A stretch of 64,000 nucleotides of DNA, taken from Tanypteryx hageni. Lineage: Eukaryota; Arthropoda; Insecta; Odonata; Petaluridae. Positions 34,190 through 44,499 of the stretch are shown here, piece after piece. How positions within the stretch are numbered: the first letter of the stretch is position 1; each line of letters starts with the position of its first letter. Position numbers and translations under genes: made by a program. Location of the stretch: contig CM054118.1 in assembly GCA_028673005.1 (NCBI GenBank), positions 89,442,858 through 89,506,857 of the forward strand, written 5' to 3'. Under the pieces are notes generated by a model that was given only the letters and a program-made list of their open reading frames with translations, was not told where the DNA came from and searched no databases.

Positions 34190-34548
34190 TTCCCAAGTAG
34201 CATCTCTTAAAGCGAGTGGTGTTTTGAAAAGAAAGTTCATATTTCTGTGCTGTTCCTACTCTGCCGCCATTTATGAAATCTTCGCACATAGGAATTTTGA
34301 ATTTTTTTGCAAAGCTAAGTCGAAAAACGCTAAAAACTGTTGGGAATCACATGCTAAATTCTTTTTTAAAAACTGGAAATTCTAACATAAAATGACACAA
34401 AAAGCAGGAAAACTTAAAATGAAATAATGTAAATACAGGGTTTTACTTACATTGGAATCATAGGAAAATTGATGGGACCCATAAAAAAGGTTGTAAATAG
34501 CGGGAAAATGTACATTCCGATAACGTAAATAAGGGATTTCACTGTATA
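34190..34548 (-). repeat. Dispersed repeat R4, copy 1, with Tigger-like terminus
   Basis: The reverse complement matches 37965-38360 throughout (gggtcccatcaattttccta, gattcccaacagttttt). It ends in cagtgaaatcccttatttac followed by TA, a Tigger-type terminus. The opposite terminus was not found, so it is probably a solo end of a non-autonomous element. Confidence 0.75.
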
Positions 34549-34552
34549 TATA

Positions 34553-35214
34553 CATTAACTTAAGGAAAGGGAAAGGTAGTCCTGAGGGTGGCAACAAGGT
34601 GTTGAAGGAAGCCCAGCAGACACCAAGTTGAGGATCAAGTTGGCAGGCTGCTGGGGGCATCGAAGAGACACGTACAAAACATGCACACAAAAACACGAAA
34701 GCTTTTTGGGCATATGCCCTTCATCAGAGATGGAGAGAGAATAACTGAAGATGACACACTGGGCGGGGAATGACAGGGTGATGTGAGAAGGTTGATGATT
34801 GGAGGAGATGGGGAGTGGTAAGGGTGGATAGCCAATAAGGAGGGAGTGTGGTAAGGTAAAGCGTGAATAGCTACAATGTAACTATAGGAGACATTGAAAG
34901 ATGGCCAATAGGGTTAACGGAGTTTGAGGCCGGGGGGTAGAAAGAGTCAAGAAGATGTATAAGGGTTAATTCCCATTATCAGAGAAGAGTTTATGGAGAA
35001 GTTGTTACGATGTGCTGCATGAAGGAAAGCGGCGCGAATGTTGGATATGGAATACAATGAATGATGAAGATGAAGAATGAGAGATTTACAATTAGCGAAG
35101 TGGATGAGGGTGGTGTAATGGTGTAATGAATAATATGGAGCGAGGCGAGGTGATACGCGAGGGCAAGGGAAGTGCAGATAGGGGGAGGAAGACCTAAAAG
35201 AGGAATTCTGATTG

Positions 35215-35217
<3 letters not shown>
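34553..35217 (-). mobile_element. Diverged PLE copy, 5'-truncated
   Basis: On the minus strand it carries the PLE 3' non-coding region (hairpin ctgatgaagggcatatgccc, then the acaccttgttgccaccctca box and the tail) and the protein C terminus WELTLIHLLDSFYPPGLKLR. Upstream of that the sequence (to 35217) differs from copies A and B and no GIY-YIG core is readable. The 5' break lies against a (TA)n/(CA)n array. Stops in the coding part show a dead copy. Confidence 0.82.

Positions 35218-35294
<77 letters not shown>
35218..35294. repeat. (TA)n/(CA)n microsatellite
   Basis: About 31 TA units followed by CA units at the 5' break of the preceding PLE copy. Confidence 0.95.
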
Positions 35295-35295
<1 letters not shown>

Positions 35296-37768
35296 GTAAA
35301 AGGTGCTTGCATTCATATGTTTTTAAGTTTGTCTGTTCGTCTTTTGTCTCTCTAGATCTTCCTTCATACAAACTTAGCTAACTCCTTACAGTAGCTCAAC
35401 TCACAGTTGTAGAATTAACGTTAATTCTACATGGGAATAGGCATCCGCATTAACTCATATGTTTTGTGAAGGAACAGAAGCAGTTTTGATAGTTCATTGT
35501 CGAAAACAACAAGGCTCTGTGGTTTTCATTTGAAAGAGGTTATTGGAGACAGCTATCATTCTTCGTGAACTAGAAATAATTAACAAAGCTGATGTAAATA
35601 TTGGTCAGCCCCTATTATTTAAAGTTCAGGGTTCCAAAGTTTCACAAAAACCGACACGTAATTCAACCTTATCGGCAAAAGAAATCCCTTTCTTTAATTT
35701 ACATTACCATTTCCATCAAAAGAAATGCAGTTACCCATCTTTGTTTGCAATACCACTGCATCGTCATCATTTAACAAAATTTGTTTACTTAAACTTCTAA
35801 ACACAAATTGCAAATAACAACTTAGCACAAACGTCATGGATGTCATTGTAACACAAAATATGCATCACAGGAAATACAAGCAAGAAATAAAAAAAAATAA
35901 AAAAATATAAAATAAAAATACAAAATAAGAAATAAAAACAAAATTGGGTAGTTAATACAAATCAAACATTACACTTTTCGTGGATGCTCCTTATCATAAT
36001 AAATCTAATTCCCCTCTTTGATAGTACTGATACACTTTATATACGATTTCTCTTGCTTGTTTGTGCAAAACCTTGCATTTACTTCCTTTGCCCTCCATTT
36101 TAGAAAACCACAAGACGGTGCTATTTAAATCTCAATCATAAAACATGCAAATAAACATGAAAATCACACCACAAATGTACAAACCGCACCCCAAAAGCCA
36201 CTGTAACTGACTGACGCTGACTGGCCAAGTGAAGGAGTGGGAGAAACCACATGACATTCCTGAACTTCTGCACATCCAGTTGACACCCACATTCGTTTGT
36301 GCTCCCTACTATAGTCCTCTATGCTGTGGTTCTCAATGATTAGTTAAACGTAAATACAAATTTTAAACTATTAGTTTAATTTTTCCATTGCGTAAAAGAA
36401 ATTTACATGGCCTGTGTACTTCAAACTTGGTTCAATGCCCTCAGTTCTCATCCAATGCGACAGTATTTCCACCTTGTGGCAAAATGTGGAACTTCGCAAT
36501 GTCGTTACAAAAATGTGCCGTAATAACGAGAGTGCCAGATCAACAGGTGCCAGATTATCGAGTTTACTGTAATTTGATTTTGTAACAAAATCGGTGGAAT
36601 TAAAATTTTTATATATGTGGATCAATACATTGCTCTTCCGTTTTCCTGATATATAATTATGGAATCATTCCACAAAGTTCGCTTAAGACTCTCAATTTCA
36701 TTCCACATTTCACTAGCTCATCAGCAAACTACTGAAATCCCCTGTGAAATCACCAGGTAGACTTCCAGCAAAACACGTATCAAAAACTAAAAACATAGTA
36801 TATGAAAATTTAAATAATTTTATTTAGTTAATGAATATATTATATATAATTAACAATGCAAGAAATTTAAAACCCAAAGAATTCATCTTCCTTATCATCT
36901 TCAGCACCAAATAACTATGCGAGGAAGGTGACCACAATATGCAATGAGACAATATGCAATGAAATTTAAGATTTCGTATTAAATACTATCATTCAACTTC
37001 TCTAGCCATTTAATATTCTGTAAAATAAGTGTTGTGTAAATTTTAATAAATTTAAAATAAATTGACTTGTTTAAACTTCATTCAACATTTGACCTTTAAG
37101 CCTGATATATTTTGCCTTGTAAGCAAATTTCTGAAACTTGGAATTTTGGATTAAAAAAATTTATTTTTGGAGGTTTTTATCGTAATGTCGGATTTGCATA
37201 AGCTGAGTCTTGCATAACCCAGGGAGAGTCTGTATTTATTTATTTATGGTACTCTAGTTAATACCTAACAAGACAGTATAATTCCAAAATTTTGTTCTTA
37301 TACCCCTCAAAATCTAGTGTGTCATACACAGAGTATACGAAAAAGTCGGAATTTTTTGGCAAAAAGTATGGTTGCGTGTTATACATGCGAGTGCATTATA
37401 TACAACTATATACTGTAAATATATGCTTAAACTATAAATTATTTTTATTCATACCAATCATAAAGATAATTTACTTTCCCGAATTATCATTGAAAATTTT
37501 TCTAAATCCTTAAAAGAGGGAGCACTAAATTACCAGTCTTTAGTACAAAAAAGGATTTAAATTTCACTTAATCATGCCCTGTAAAACAATAAAAAGTTTT
37601 AAGATATCTTTAAAACCCATCATAATATAAAATAATAACTACAACTCAGCATGTGGCAAGTATACCTGTTGTTCCGTAGCATACAACAGTGACAGTTTGA
37701 TAAGTATGCTCTTTTATCCATATTTAGAGGCTAATTATATTAAGAATATGAAATATAACAATACTTAC
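35295..37768. other. slo intron with lone transposon ends
   Basis: Two solitary Tigger-like termini: reverse complement cagtaaactcgataatctgg near 36572, and cagactctccctgggttatg near 37236. Neither has a partner I can find. 37310-37430 resembles the ends of tataaga/tatacatgcg-type transposons. No coding sequence recognised. Confidence 0.4.
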
Positions 37769-37924
37769 AGTCTTGAATGACCTCATAGCAAACAGGTTGG
37801 CCATCATTGTGGAAAACCCTGGCGCAAGACAGCTTTGAGCGATGAACCCCAATTTGAGCTCAGCAAGGCATATGACATCATCACCTTGCTTCCAATCCCA
37901 TGATGGGATGTTCAAGAGGTAGGC
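37769..37924 (-). CDS. slo: slowpoke (BK channel) exon, RCK1
   Basis: A 156-nt exon, phase 0 at both ends, encoding [40 protein letters not shown] and [12 protein letters not shown]. This is one of the most conserved stretches of BK RCK1. The acceptor is tttttaaag before GCCTAC and the donor is gtaagt. It continues in frame from 46709-46861 (...QYHNK) and into either alternative exon at 18990 or 18357 (SPD...). An 18.7-kb intron follows and an 8.8-kb intron precedes it; both carry transposons. No sequence defect seen. Confidence 0.97.
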
Positions 37925-37964
37925 CTTTAAAAAAGGCAAGTTATTTAATTTTATATATATCAGT

Positions 37965-38400
37965 AAAACTCCATATTTACAATATTGGAATGAATGTTTT
38001 CCCGCTATTTACAACATTTTATATGGGTCCCATCAATTTTCCTATGATTCCAATGTAAGTAAATCCCCATATTTACATTATTTCATTTTAAGTTTTCCCG
38101 ATATTCGCGTCATTTTGTTAGAATTTCCAATTTTTTAAAAGCAATTTAGCATGCGATTCCCAACAGTTTTTAACATTTTTCGGCTTAGCTTAGCAAAAAA
38201 ATCCAAATTCTATTAGGCGAAGAGATCGAAAATGGTGGCAGAGTAGGGACAGCACCCATAGAGGCAGATACATGGACCCTATCTTTTCGAAACAGCACTC
38301 GCTGCACTTATGTTAACGGATGCTATTCAGGAACAGCGTACTTTGAGACGGAAATATGAACTCTTTTGGGTGAACACTTAAAACCTCATCAATAAATCAC
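37965..38400 (+). repeat. Dispersed repeat R4, copy 2
   Basis: Begins cagtaaaactccatatttac about 40 bp upstream of the slo exon acceptor and matches 34190-34548 in reverse complement. The cagt terminus suggests a Tigger-like origin; the other end is lost. Confidence 0.75.
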
Positions 38401-38439
38401 ATTAGCAGAGCATAAACAGTGCACCTAGATAAGGAAATA

Positions 38440-38764
38440 CAGTCAGTTCTCGACTTAAGATTAACGACTCTCCAGACTTTCGACATTTACAAATTTAGGA
38501 ATGTGCTCTGGACATAAGACACCGCTCCACACTCAAGTCAATGTCTCCTTAAATCCCTTTTACATGAGTTATTAGATTTTGAACGACAAAAGACATTCAG
38601 AGTGATTCCGAGCATAATTAAGGCAGAGGCAGAAGGGAAGAAAGTAGTATCAGTAAAACGTATTTTAAGCGAATAGGGTAATTTATATTTCCGCAGCTTA
38701 AGGAGTTAATCTCTGAGAAAATGACGATTATGTAATTGTTATTAAGTATAAATTTTTAGATCAA
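38440..38764 (+). repeat. Dispersed repeat shared with 11456-11760
   Basis: 38530-38760 matches the left-hand copy in reverse complement. Its own start at 38447, cagtcagttctcgacttaag, again looks like a TA-flanked transposon terminus. Confidence 0.7.
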
Positions 38765-39148
38765 ATTGTTCTGCTATGGATATCTAAACATTTACCTATT
38801 TGTTTAAACTTTAAGAATTTTTATTTGCCAAGCAAATTAAAATATTAAAATTTGTATAATCCCTATTTCGTTTTTTTACAAATTCTACCTATAAAAAAAT
38901 TTCAGTTCTGTAGCACATTTGGAAATACATAAACCTTGAAATTTTGTTTAAACAATTTCGAATTTTTAGCAGGCGCATTGTAGAACTTTGTCAATATTTT
39001 CGTTTTTCTAGTCGGTTTTGTACATAATCCAACCAACAAAAAAAATTTCGAATCTGCCGATTTTCTGGAAGTGCTTAAACATTAGTATCCTCCTATATAT
39101 ATATGTTATACATGTTACTCCTCCTCTGTAAGGAACGTCTATATATAA

Positions 39149-39149
<1 letters not shown>
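38765..39149 (+). repeat. Dispersed repeat R5, partial copy
   Basis: Matches 41860-42190 and 59640-60000 (landmarks agtcggttttgtacataatc, attagtatcctcct, ctcctctgtaagga). It ends in taatgatatatat, where the (TA)n array and PLE copy B begin. The copy at 59985 has the same taatgatatatat followed by gacatatcataagtaag instead. Confidence 0.8.

Positions 39150-39222
<73 letters not shown>
39150..39222. repeat. (TA)n microsatellite at the 5' break of PLE copy B
   Basis: About 36 TA units directly abutting truncated PLE coding sequence. Confidence 0.95.
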
Positions 39223-39224
<2 letters not shown>

Positions 39225-40454
39225 AACAACTTCTCTTTCGATGGTCGTCACTACCTTCAAATTAGAGGCACTGCGATGGGCACCCGAATGGCGCCTTCAT
39301 ACGCCAATTGCTACCTTGGAGAATGGGAAAGACTCTTCCTCAACGTTCCACTCAGACCACTTTTGTGGCTGAGATACATCGACGATGTCTTCCTCCTTTG
39401 GACGCATGGACCTGACTCTCTCCTTTCCTTTCTCTCACGTCTCTCCTCCCATCCTTCACTGTCCTTCACCCACCAATCCTCTACCTCCCACATCACATTC
39501 CTGGATGTCGATCTTTACCTTCAAGACAGCCAAATCCGCACCTGTGTTCACATCAAACCCACCAACAGCCTCCAATACCTCCACTTTGATAGCTGCCATC
39601 CCCTTCATACCAAAACCTCTATCCCCTATGCCCTTGCTTGTCGAGGATGGAGGCTTTGTTCCGATAGAGCATCCCTTCTAGAGTATTACTCTGTCCTCGA
39701 GGATGCTCTTCTCAAACGTGGTTACCCTCCAGTCTTGGTCCGCGAACAGATCCATAGGGCGATGACGCCTACCCACATTCGATCTCATCCTCACACACCC
39801 ACTATTCCTGCATCTACCCCTCCACTCACTCTTACGACACTTTTCCATCCTGGTATCCACGAAGCTCTCAAAACAATCCTTCATGCTGCCCACCCAATTC
39901 TTACCTCTTCCTCCCATCAGTCCCTCTTTATCAACCTTTTTGCTAATCCTCCGCTCCTCTCCTTCCGCCGGCCCCCAAATTTGGGAAATATCTTGTGGAG
40001 GAAGGAACTTCCCACTTCTACCACGCTTCTTGCAATAGGTTCCCACCCCTGCGGAAAACCTCGCTGCCTCACTTGCCCTATCCACCTACCATCATCTTCT
40101 TTCTCGAGTCCCTCCACCAACATCACCTACCCCATCACCTCCAGAAGCAACTGCACCACCCGTAACGTCATTTACCTCCTTACCTGCACCCTTTGTCCCG
40201 CGTTTTACGTAGGCCTCACCAGCAATCCGTTAAACATCCGAATGAACGGTCACCGGAATAGCGTTTCTCTCAGACGCCCCCTCCCAGTTGCATTACATGC
40301 TAATACCCACAATGTCCCCTTTAATAGTTGCTACAATGTTAGGATTATTCGCGCTTTACCCTATGACACTCCTGCCCCCCTTCTCCGACACTGGGAACTA
40401 GCACATATCCATCTTCTCGACTCTTTCTCTCCGCCTGGCCTCAACCTCCGCTAA
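39223..40454 (+). CDS. PLE reverse transcriptase / GIY-YIG endonuclease (5'-truncated)
   Basis: About 410 codons with no internal stop and no initiating ATG at the break. The frame enters in the RT palm: [19 protein letters not shown] (motif B region, residues about 15-33), then the catalytic [11 protein letters not shown] (residues 50-60), and [11 protein letters not shown] thumb/linker region follows ([28 protein letters not shown]). Then come the cysteine motif CGKPRCLTC (about 277-285), the GIY-YIG core [11 protein letters not shown]...FYVGLT, GHRNSV, and the terminal [13 protein letters not shown]...PPGLNLR. This combination is diagnostic of GIY-YIG-bearing animal PLEs. The RT N terminus (fingers, motif A) is missing, so it is not autonomous. 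Confidence 0.94.
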
Positions 40455-40807
40455 CCCTATTAGCCCCCTTACAATGTTTCCTTGTTACTTTGTAACTATT
40501 CGGACTCTACCTCATCACACTCCCTCTTTATTGGCTATCCACCCCTCCTACTCCCCACCTCCTCCAATCATCAACCTTCCCATCTCACCCTGTCATTCCC
40601 CGCCCAGTGTGTCACTTTACGTTACTCTTTCGCTGAAGAAGGGCTTAGGCCCGATAAGCTTGCATGTGTTTTTGTGTTCGTGTGTTTTACGTGTCTCTTC
40701 GACGCCCCCAGCAGCCTACCAGCTTGGTCCTCAACTTGGTGAGTGGCCGCTGGGCTTCCCTCAACACCTTGTTGCCACCCTCATCACTACCTTTTCTTTT
40801 CCTTTAG

Positions 40808-40810
<3 letters not shown>
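39223..40810 (+). mobile_element. Penelope-like element copy B, longest in the window
   Basis: A 5'-truncated PLE retaining the second half of the reverse transcriptase, the linker, the GIY-YIG endonuclease and a 356-bp 3' non-coding region with a hairpin (gaagaagggcttaggcccga), the acaccttgttgccaccctca box and the ttttcttttcctttagttaa tail. Both borders are (TA)n. Almost identical to copy A over their shared 925 bp, so both inserted recently or were gene-converted. Confidence 0.94.

Positions 40811-40886
<76 letters not shown>
40811..40886. repeat. (TA)n microsatellite
   Basis: About 38 TA units after the PLE copy B tail. Confidence 0.95.
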
Positions 40887-40889
<3 letters not shown>

Positions 40890-40909
40890 TACCTTTTCTT
40901 TTCCTTTAG

Positions 40910-40913
<4 letters not shown>
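40887..40913 (+). mobile_element. Isolated second copy of the PLE tail
   Basis: tcactaccttttcttttcct followed by ttagttaa repeats exactly the last 27 bases of PLE copy B. It is separated from copy B by a (TA)n array and followed by another. Either an extremely 5'-truncated insertion or a duplication of tail plus array. Confidence 0.85.
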
Positions 40914-40953
<40 letters not shown>

Positions 40954-40960
40954 TACATAC
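40914..40960. repeat. (TA)n/(CA)n microsatellite
   Basis: TA units grading into cacacacatacata after the isolated PLE tail. Confidence 0.93.
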
Positions 40961-41504
40961 ATATATGAATAACATAATTCAATTACAGTTAATAGTTTAA
41001 TAATGTACAGCAAATACATTTATTTTTTTATACAAGCACCACAGATATGACCTGCAAGTTTGCTTTATTGATTATTAGTTATTTTGGGAGATGGGTATAA
41101 TCTGAACCAAAATGAAAATAACTGCACTCTGTGATGTGAAATTTGTTTCATTTTTGTTTAAATTACTATGATTCTCCTATTATAGAGTTCCACTAAATAT
41201 CTGCCTCTTCATTACTTATGTTATCATCAATATTTTTATTATTGTTATTTATGTCCATGTCCTCTGTTACAAAATCCAATGCAATAGGCCGATGAAGTTA
41301 AGATATAAAATGAGCTGGGAAACTCTGTAGGACTGCATGAAAATTGCAATCGAGGGACTCTATGAGTTGCCAACTACAGTAATAGATGAAGTTATCGACA
41401 CATATGCTAAGAAAAAACAAAGGCGACACAGGATAATTTCAAACGTTTAATTATACAATGATATATTCAATTTTGTGAGTTATAATGTATTATACAAGTA
41501 GTTG

Positions 41505-42225
41505 GTACTTGCATTCTGTAAGCATTTTGAAAAACACAGTAATTTTTCAGACAGATATTTCATTATTATAAATATTTTTTTAATTCAAAAGTTCGCACCT
41601 CTGCACCGATTTCCTACTTTCTTTATAGAACAATATTGGAGTAAAAGCAATTCCTAAAATTTGCAATTTTAAGAATATTATACTTGATCCATTATTTGCT
41701 ACTAGTGCCACATATTTCTGTGAAATTTTAATGTTGTAGCACCCCTAGAAGTGCAATAATATTTATCTAATTATTTACATTTAAAACGTTTTCACAGCCA
41801 CAATAACAAATTAATAGAGATTTTCAAATGTTTATGTGCGCTTTTTCAGCTACCTAGCTCGTCCTCTAGTATCTAAACATTCATCAATTTCTTTAAATTT
41901 TAAGTATTTTTAACAGCTGAATAAATTATTATATCAAAATTTCTTTAATCCCTATTCAGTTATTTCATGAATTCTACCTTTTGAAATAATTTCAGCTTCG
42001 TAACACATTCAGAAATACATAAACATTAAAAATTTGTTTAAAATTATGTGAATTTTTAACTGCCGAATTATATAACTTTTTGAGATTTTTTATTTTTGTA
42101 GTCGGTTATGCACATATTCCTACACACCTAACAATTTTGAGTCTCCAGCTCATCTGGAAAAGCCTTAACATTAGTATCCTCCTGTGTATGACATATCACA
42201 AGTAAGAAGCAGCTATATTAGGGTG
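41505..42225 (+). repeat. Dispersed repeat R5, near full copy
   Basis: About 720 bp matching 59245-60020 from tgcattctgtaagcattttg through tcagacagatatttcatt and attagtatcctcctgtgtat to gtaagaagcagctatatt. AT-rich, with no coding frame and no clear terminal repeats. Partial copies lie at 38765, 60045 and 29283. Confidence 0.82.
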
Positions 42226-42599
42226 CGGACCAAACAAACTTTTTGTAAAATGTTGTGCTGCCACAATGTCATACGGTGCCACTGCAGGAAAAAATATTAA
42301 ATATTAGCTCAATCGGACACCATTTAGGGGTTGCTCATGAGCCTCAAAGTTGCCTATATTCAGGCAACATATTGATCTGCATAAAAAGTTTTAATTTCGA
42401 CTGGTTTCGTTAATAGGCAATATCCTCACAAATGGATCAATACGTTGTTCTGGTTCTCTGATTTATAATCAAGGATGGCATAAAGTTAATCTCGTATGAT
42501 ATTTTTTAAATTGGTATTACGAAGTTTGTTCCTGAATAGACCTTTTTTTATTATTGTTTCTCTTAAATTCAAAGTCACCTTCCTTTCGGGCTATTAGGT
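42226..42599. other. slo intron, nothing recognised
   Basis: No coding sequence or repeat boundaries identified. 42560-42595 shares a short string with 11865-11900. Confidence 0.4.
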
Positions 42600-43115
42600 A
42601 ATTTTTAGGAATGTGCAAACATCAAATTTTCAACTCGAGTCTAATATTGTGGAAAAATTTGAGTTTCAAGTCAAGTTAGAGTCTTATGTTTAAAGATATA
42701 TTTTATGATTTTGTTAGGTGTTTGAAATTTTTTAACTCAATATTAATTATTCTTAATTTATATTGACTAATAACAAAGAATACAAAACCTAGAACCCAGA
42801 ATTGAAAAATTAAGCCAGACAGATCAAAGAGTTTAAAAAAATCTATTTATACAATATGAGGAAGATCGCACGTTTAGATTTTATTAATTATACTTTAAAA
42901 GCATTTTTTTATTTCAAAATTTTTATACTTTGTTATTAATCAAATAAATAAAAGAAGTGATAAATATTACAGGATTATACACATTTCAACAAAGAGATGT
43001 TAAATTAGAGGTTGAAGTGGGAAAAGAAAACAAAAATTATACTCAACTTTTTTTACTATAAAAATATTTTATTTTATAAAACTGTTGTATGATTTTATTT
43101 GGGAATGCATTAATG
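42600..43115 (+). repeat. Dispersed repeat R3, uninterrupted copy
   Basis: Matches 14487-16160 in reverse complement but lacks the Tigger-like insertion. It therefore shows the pre-insertion site near 42690 (agatatattttatgatttt). Confidence 0.85.
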
Positions 43116-43444
43116 CAGTGGTGCCCAAACTATGGCCCGCGGGCCACATGAAGGGATTTTATGCGGCTTGTAAAGCTATGGCGAAAAAGCAATTAGAATA
43201 ATTTAGCACACAAATTCATACATATTTTTAAATTTTTATTATAAAACTTAAAATGTTTAAATTTTAGCCATGAAAACCTTATTTTGACTTGATTTTCACT
43301 TATATGGGACCTCAGAGTATATAGAAAACTTCCAATTTAAACTGTAATCTGGCCCGCTGAAGAATTGGCAACTTCCAATGCAGCCCACCAAGGGATTCTC
43401 AGCCATTGATGTGGCCTGCCAAAAGAAAAGCTTGGGCAGCACTG
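43116..43444. mobile_element. hAT-like MITE with 8-bp target duplication
   Basis: Left end cagtggtgcccaaactatgg leads into cccgcgggcc; reverse complement of right end cagtgctgcccaagcttttc. Flanks cattaatg (43108-43115) and cattaata (43445-43452) agree at 7 of 8 bases. The termini are typical of hAT non-autonomous elements. 329 bp, non-coding. Confidence 0.85.
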
Positions 43445-43452
43445 CATTAATA

Positions 43453-44499
43453 TAAACAAGACTAGCTAAAATGCTCGACTTCGCTTGGGAGAGTTTTATT
43501 TGAAGTAGCAAACGATTTTTATTATTTTTATTGATATATCCCTTTGATGTCATATTACAATAAGAATAAAAAATAAATTTCGAAATTTACTTACTTTTGC
43601 TGTTGAGTACTCAAAGTTTATCAAACGTTCCCCATTCCTTAATTATGCAAGCAATGTTTACATTAACATTTACTATTTTGTATTGTATTGCAAAGTTTTA
43701 CCATTAATATAATTATGCATTGTCTTACTTAATATTCACATGGATAGTTGCACCAAAGCCTTTAAAGCAGCAATAAAATTATGTGGATTATGTCAATACT
43801 ATTAGCCAAAATGTAAACAATAAACAACATCTTGATTACCAAACAAATGTGAGTAGATGTATTGATTTATGTTGCGATAAATATTTCATTGTTAATGGAA
43901 AAAGATAACAATTTTCTAATATTCCTTAAAAATCATTTGACTCACTTTATAAGTATTCATAGACTATATTTAGGCATGAATCCATTTGTACTCTTTATCT
44001 TGGCATTGGCTATTCTTCCTCTACGGCGCGCCACGTCGTGGATTTTCCTTGCATTAATCTTTACGTGGCTATCTCCCTTTGAAGAGGACAACAATTAAAA
44101 AATTTAGCTTTGTTGCCGCCTGGAAAATGTTAATAAATTTTGCGCTTAAAGAATAATTTTGAGTGATTTAACATATAATACGACAAAACATGAACAGAAT
44201 TAAAATATTCTCTTTCGTGCATAAAATAAGCCATTTCCCGTGATCGTAAATTAATATTTAGGTATAATTATATCCACATCAATGAAGGGTTGCATGGCAT
44301 TTTGGGGCTTCTACACACCACTTCCCAAGAATTCTTATGGAAATAGTATTTTGTTGACCCCATGGGGTCTGCAAACCTAGACCAAGTTCTTCCTTTGGCC
44401 CATAGGATGGCCCATGAAACTTTTAAATTCGATAGCTTCAATGGTGTAAAAATGTATAATGAACATACATACACACACACTCTAAAATATTTATAAGAT
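43453..44499. other. slo intron, nothing recognised
   Basis: Begins with a short string (aaatgctcgacttcgcttgg) typical of old repeats. No gene motif. Confidence 0.4.
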
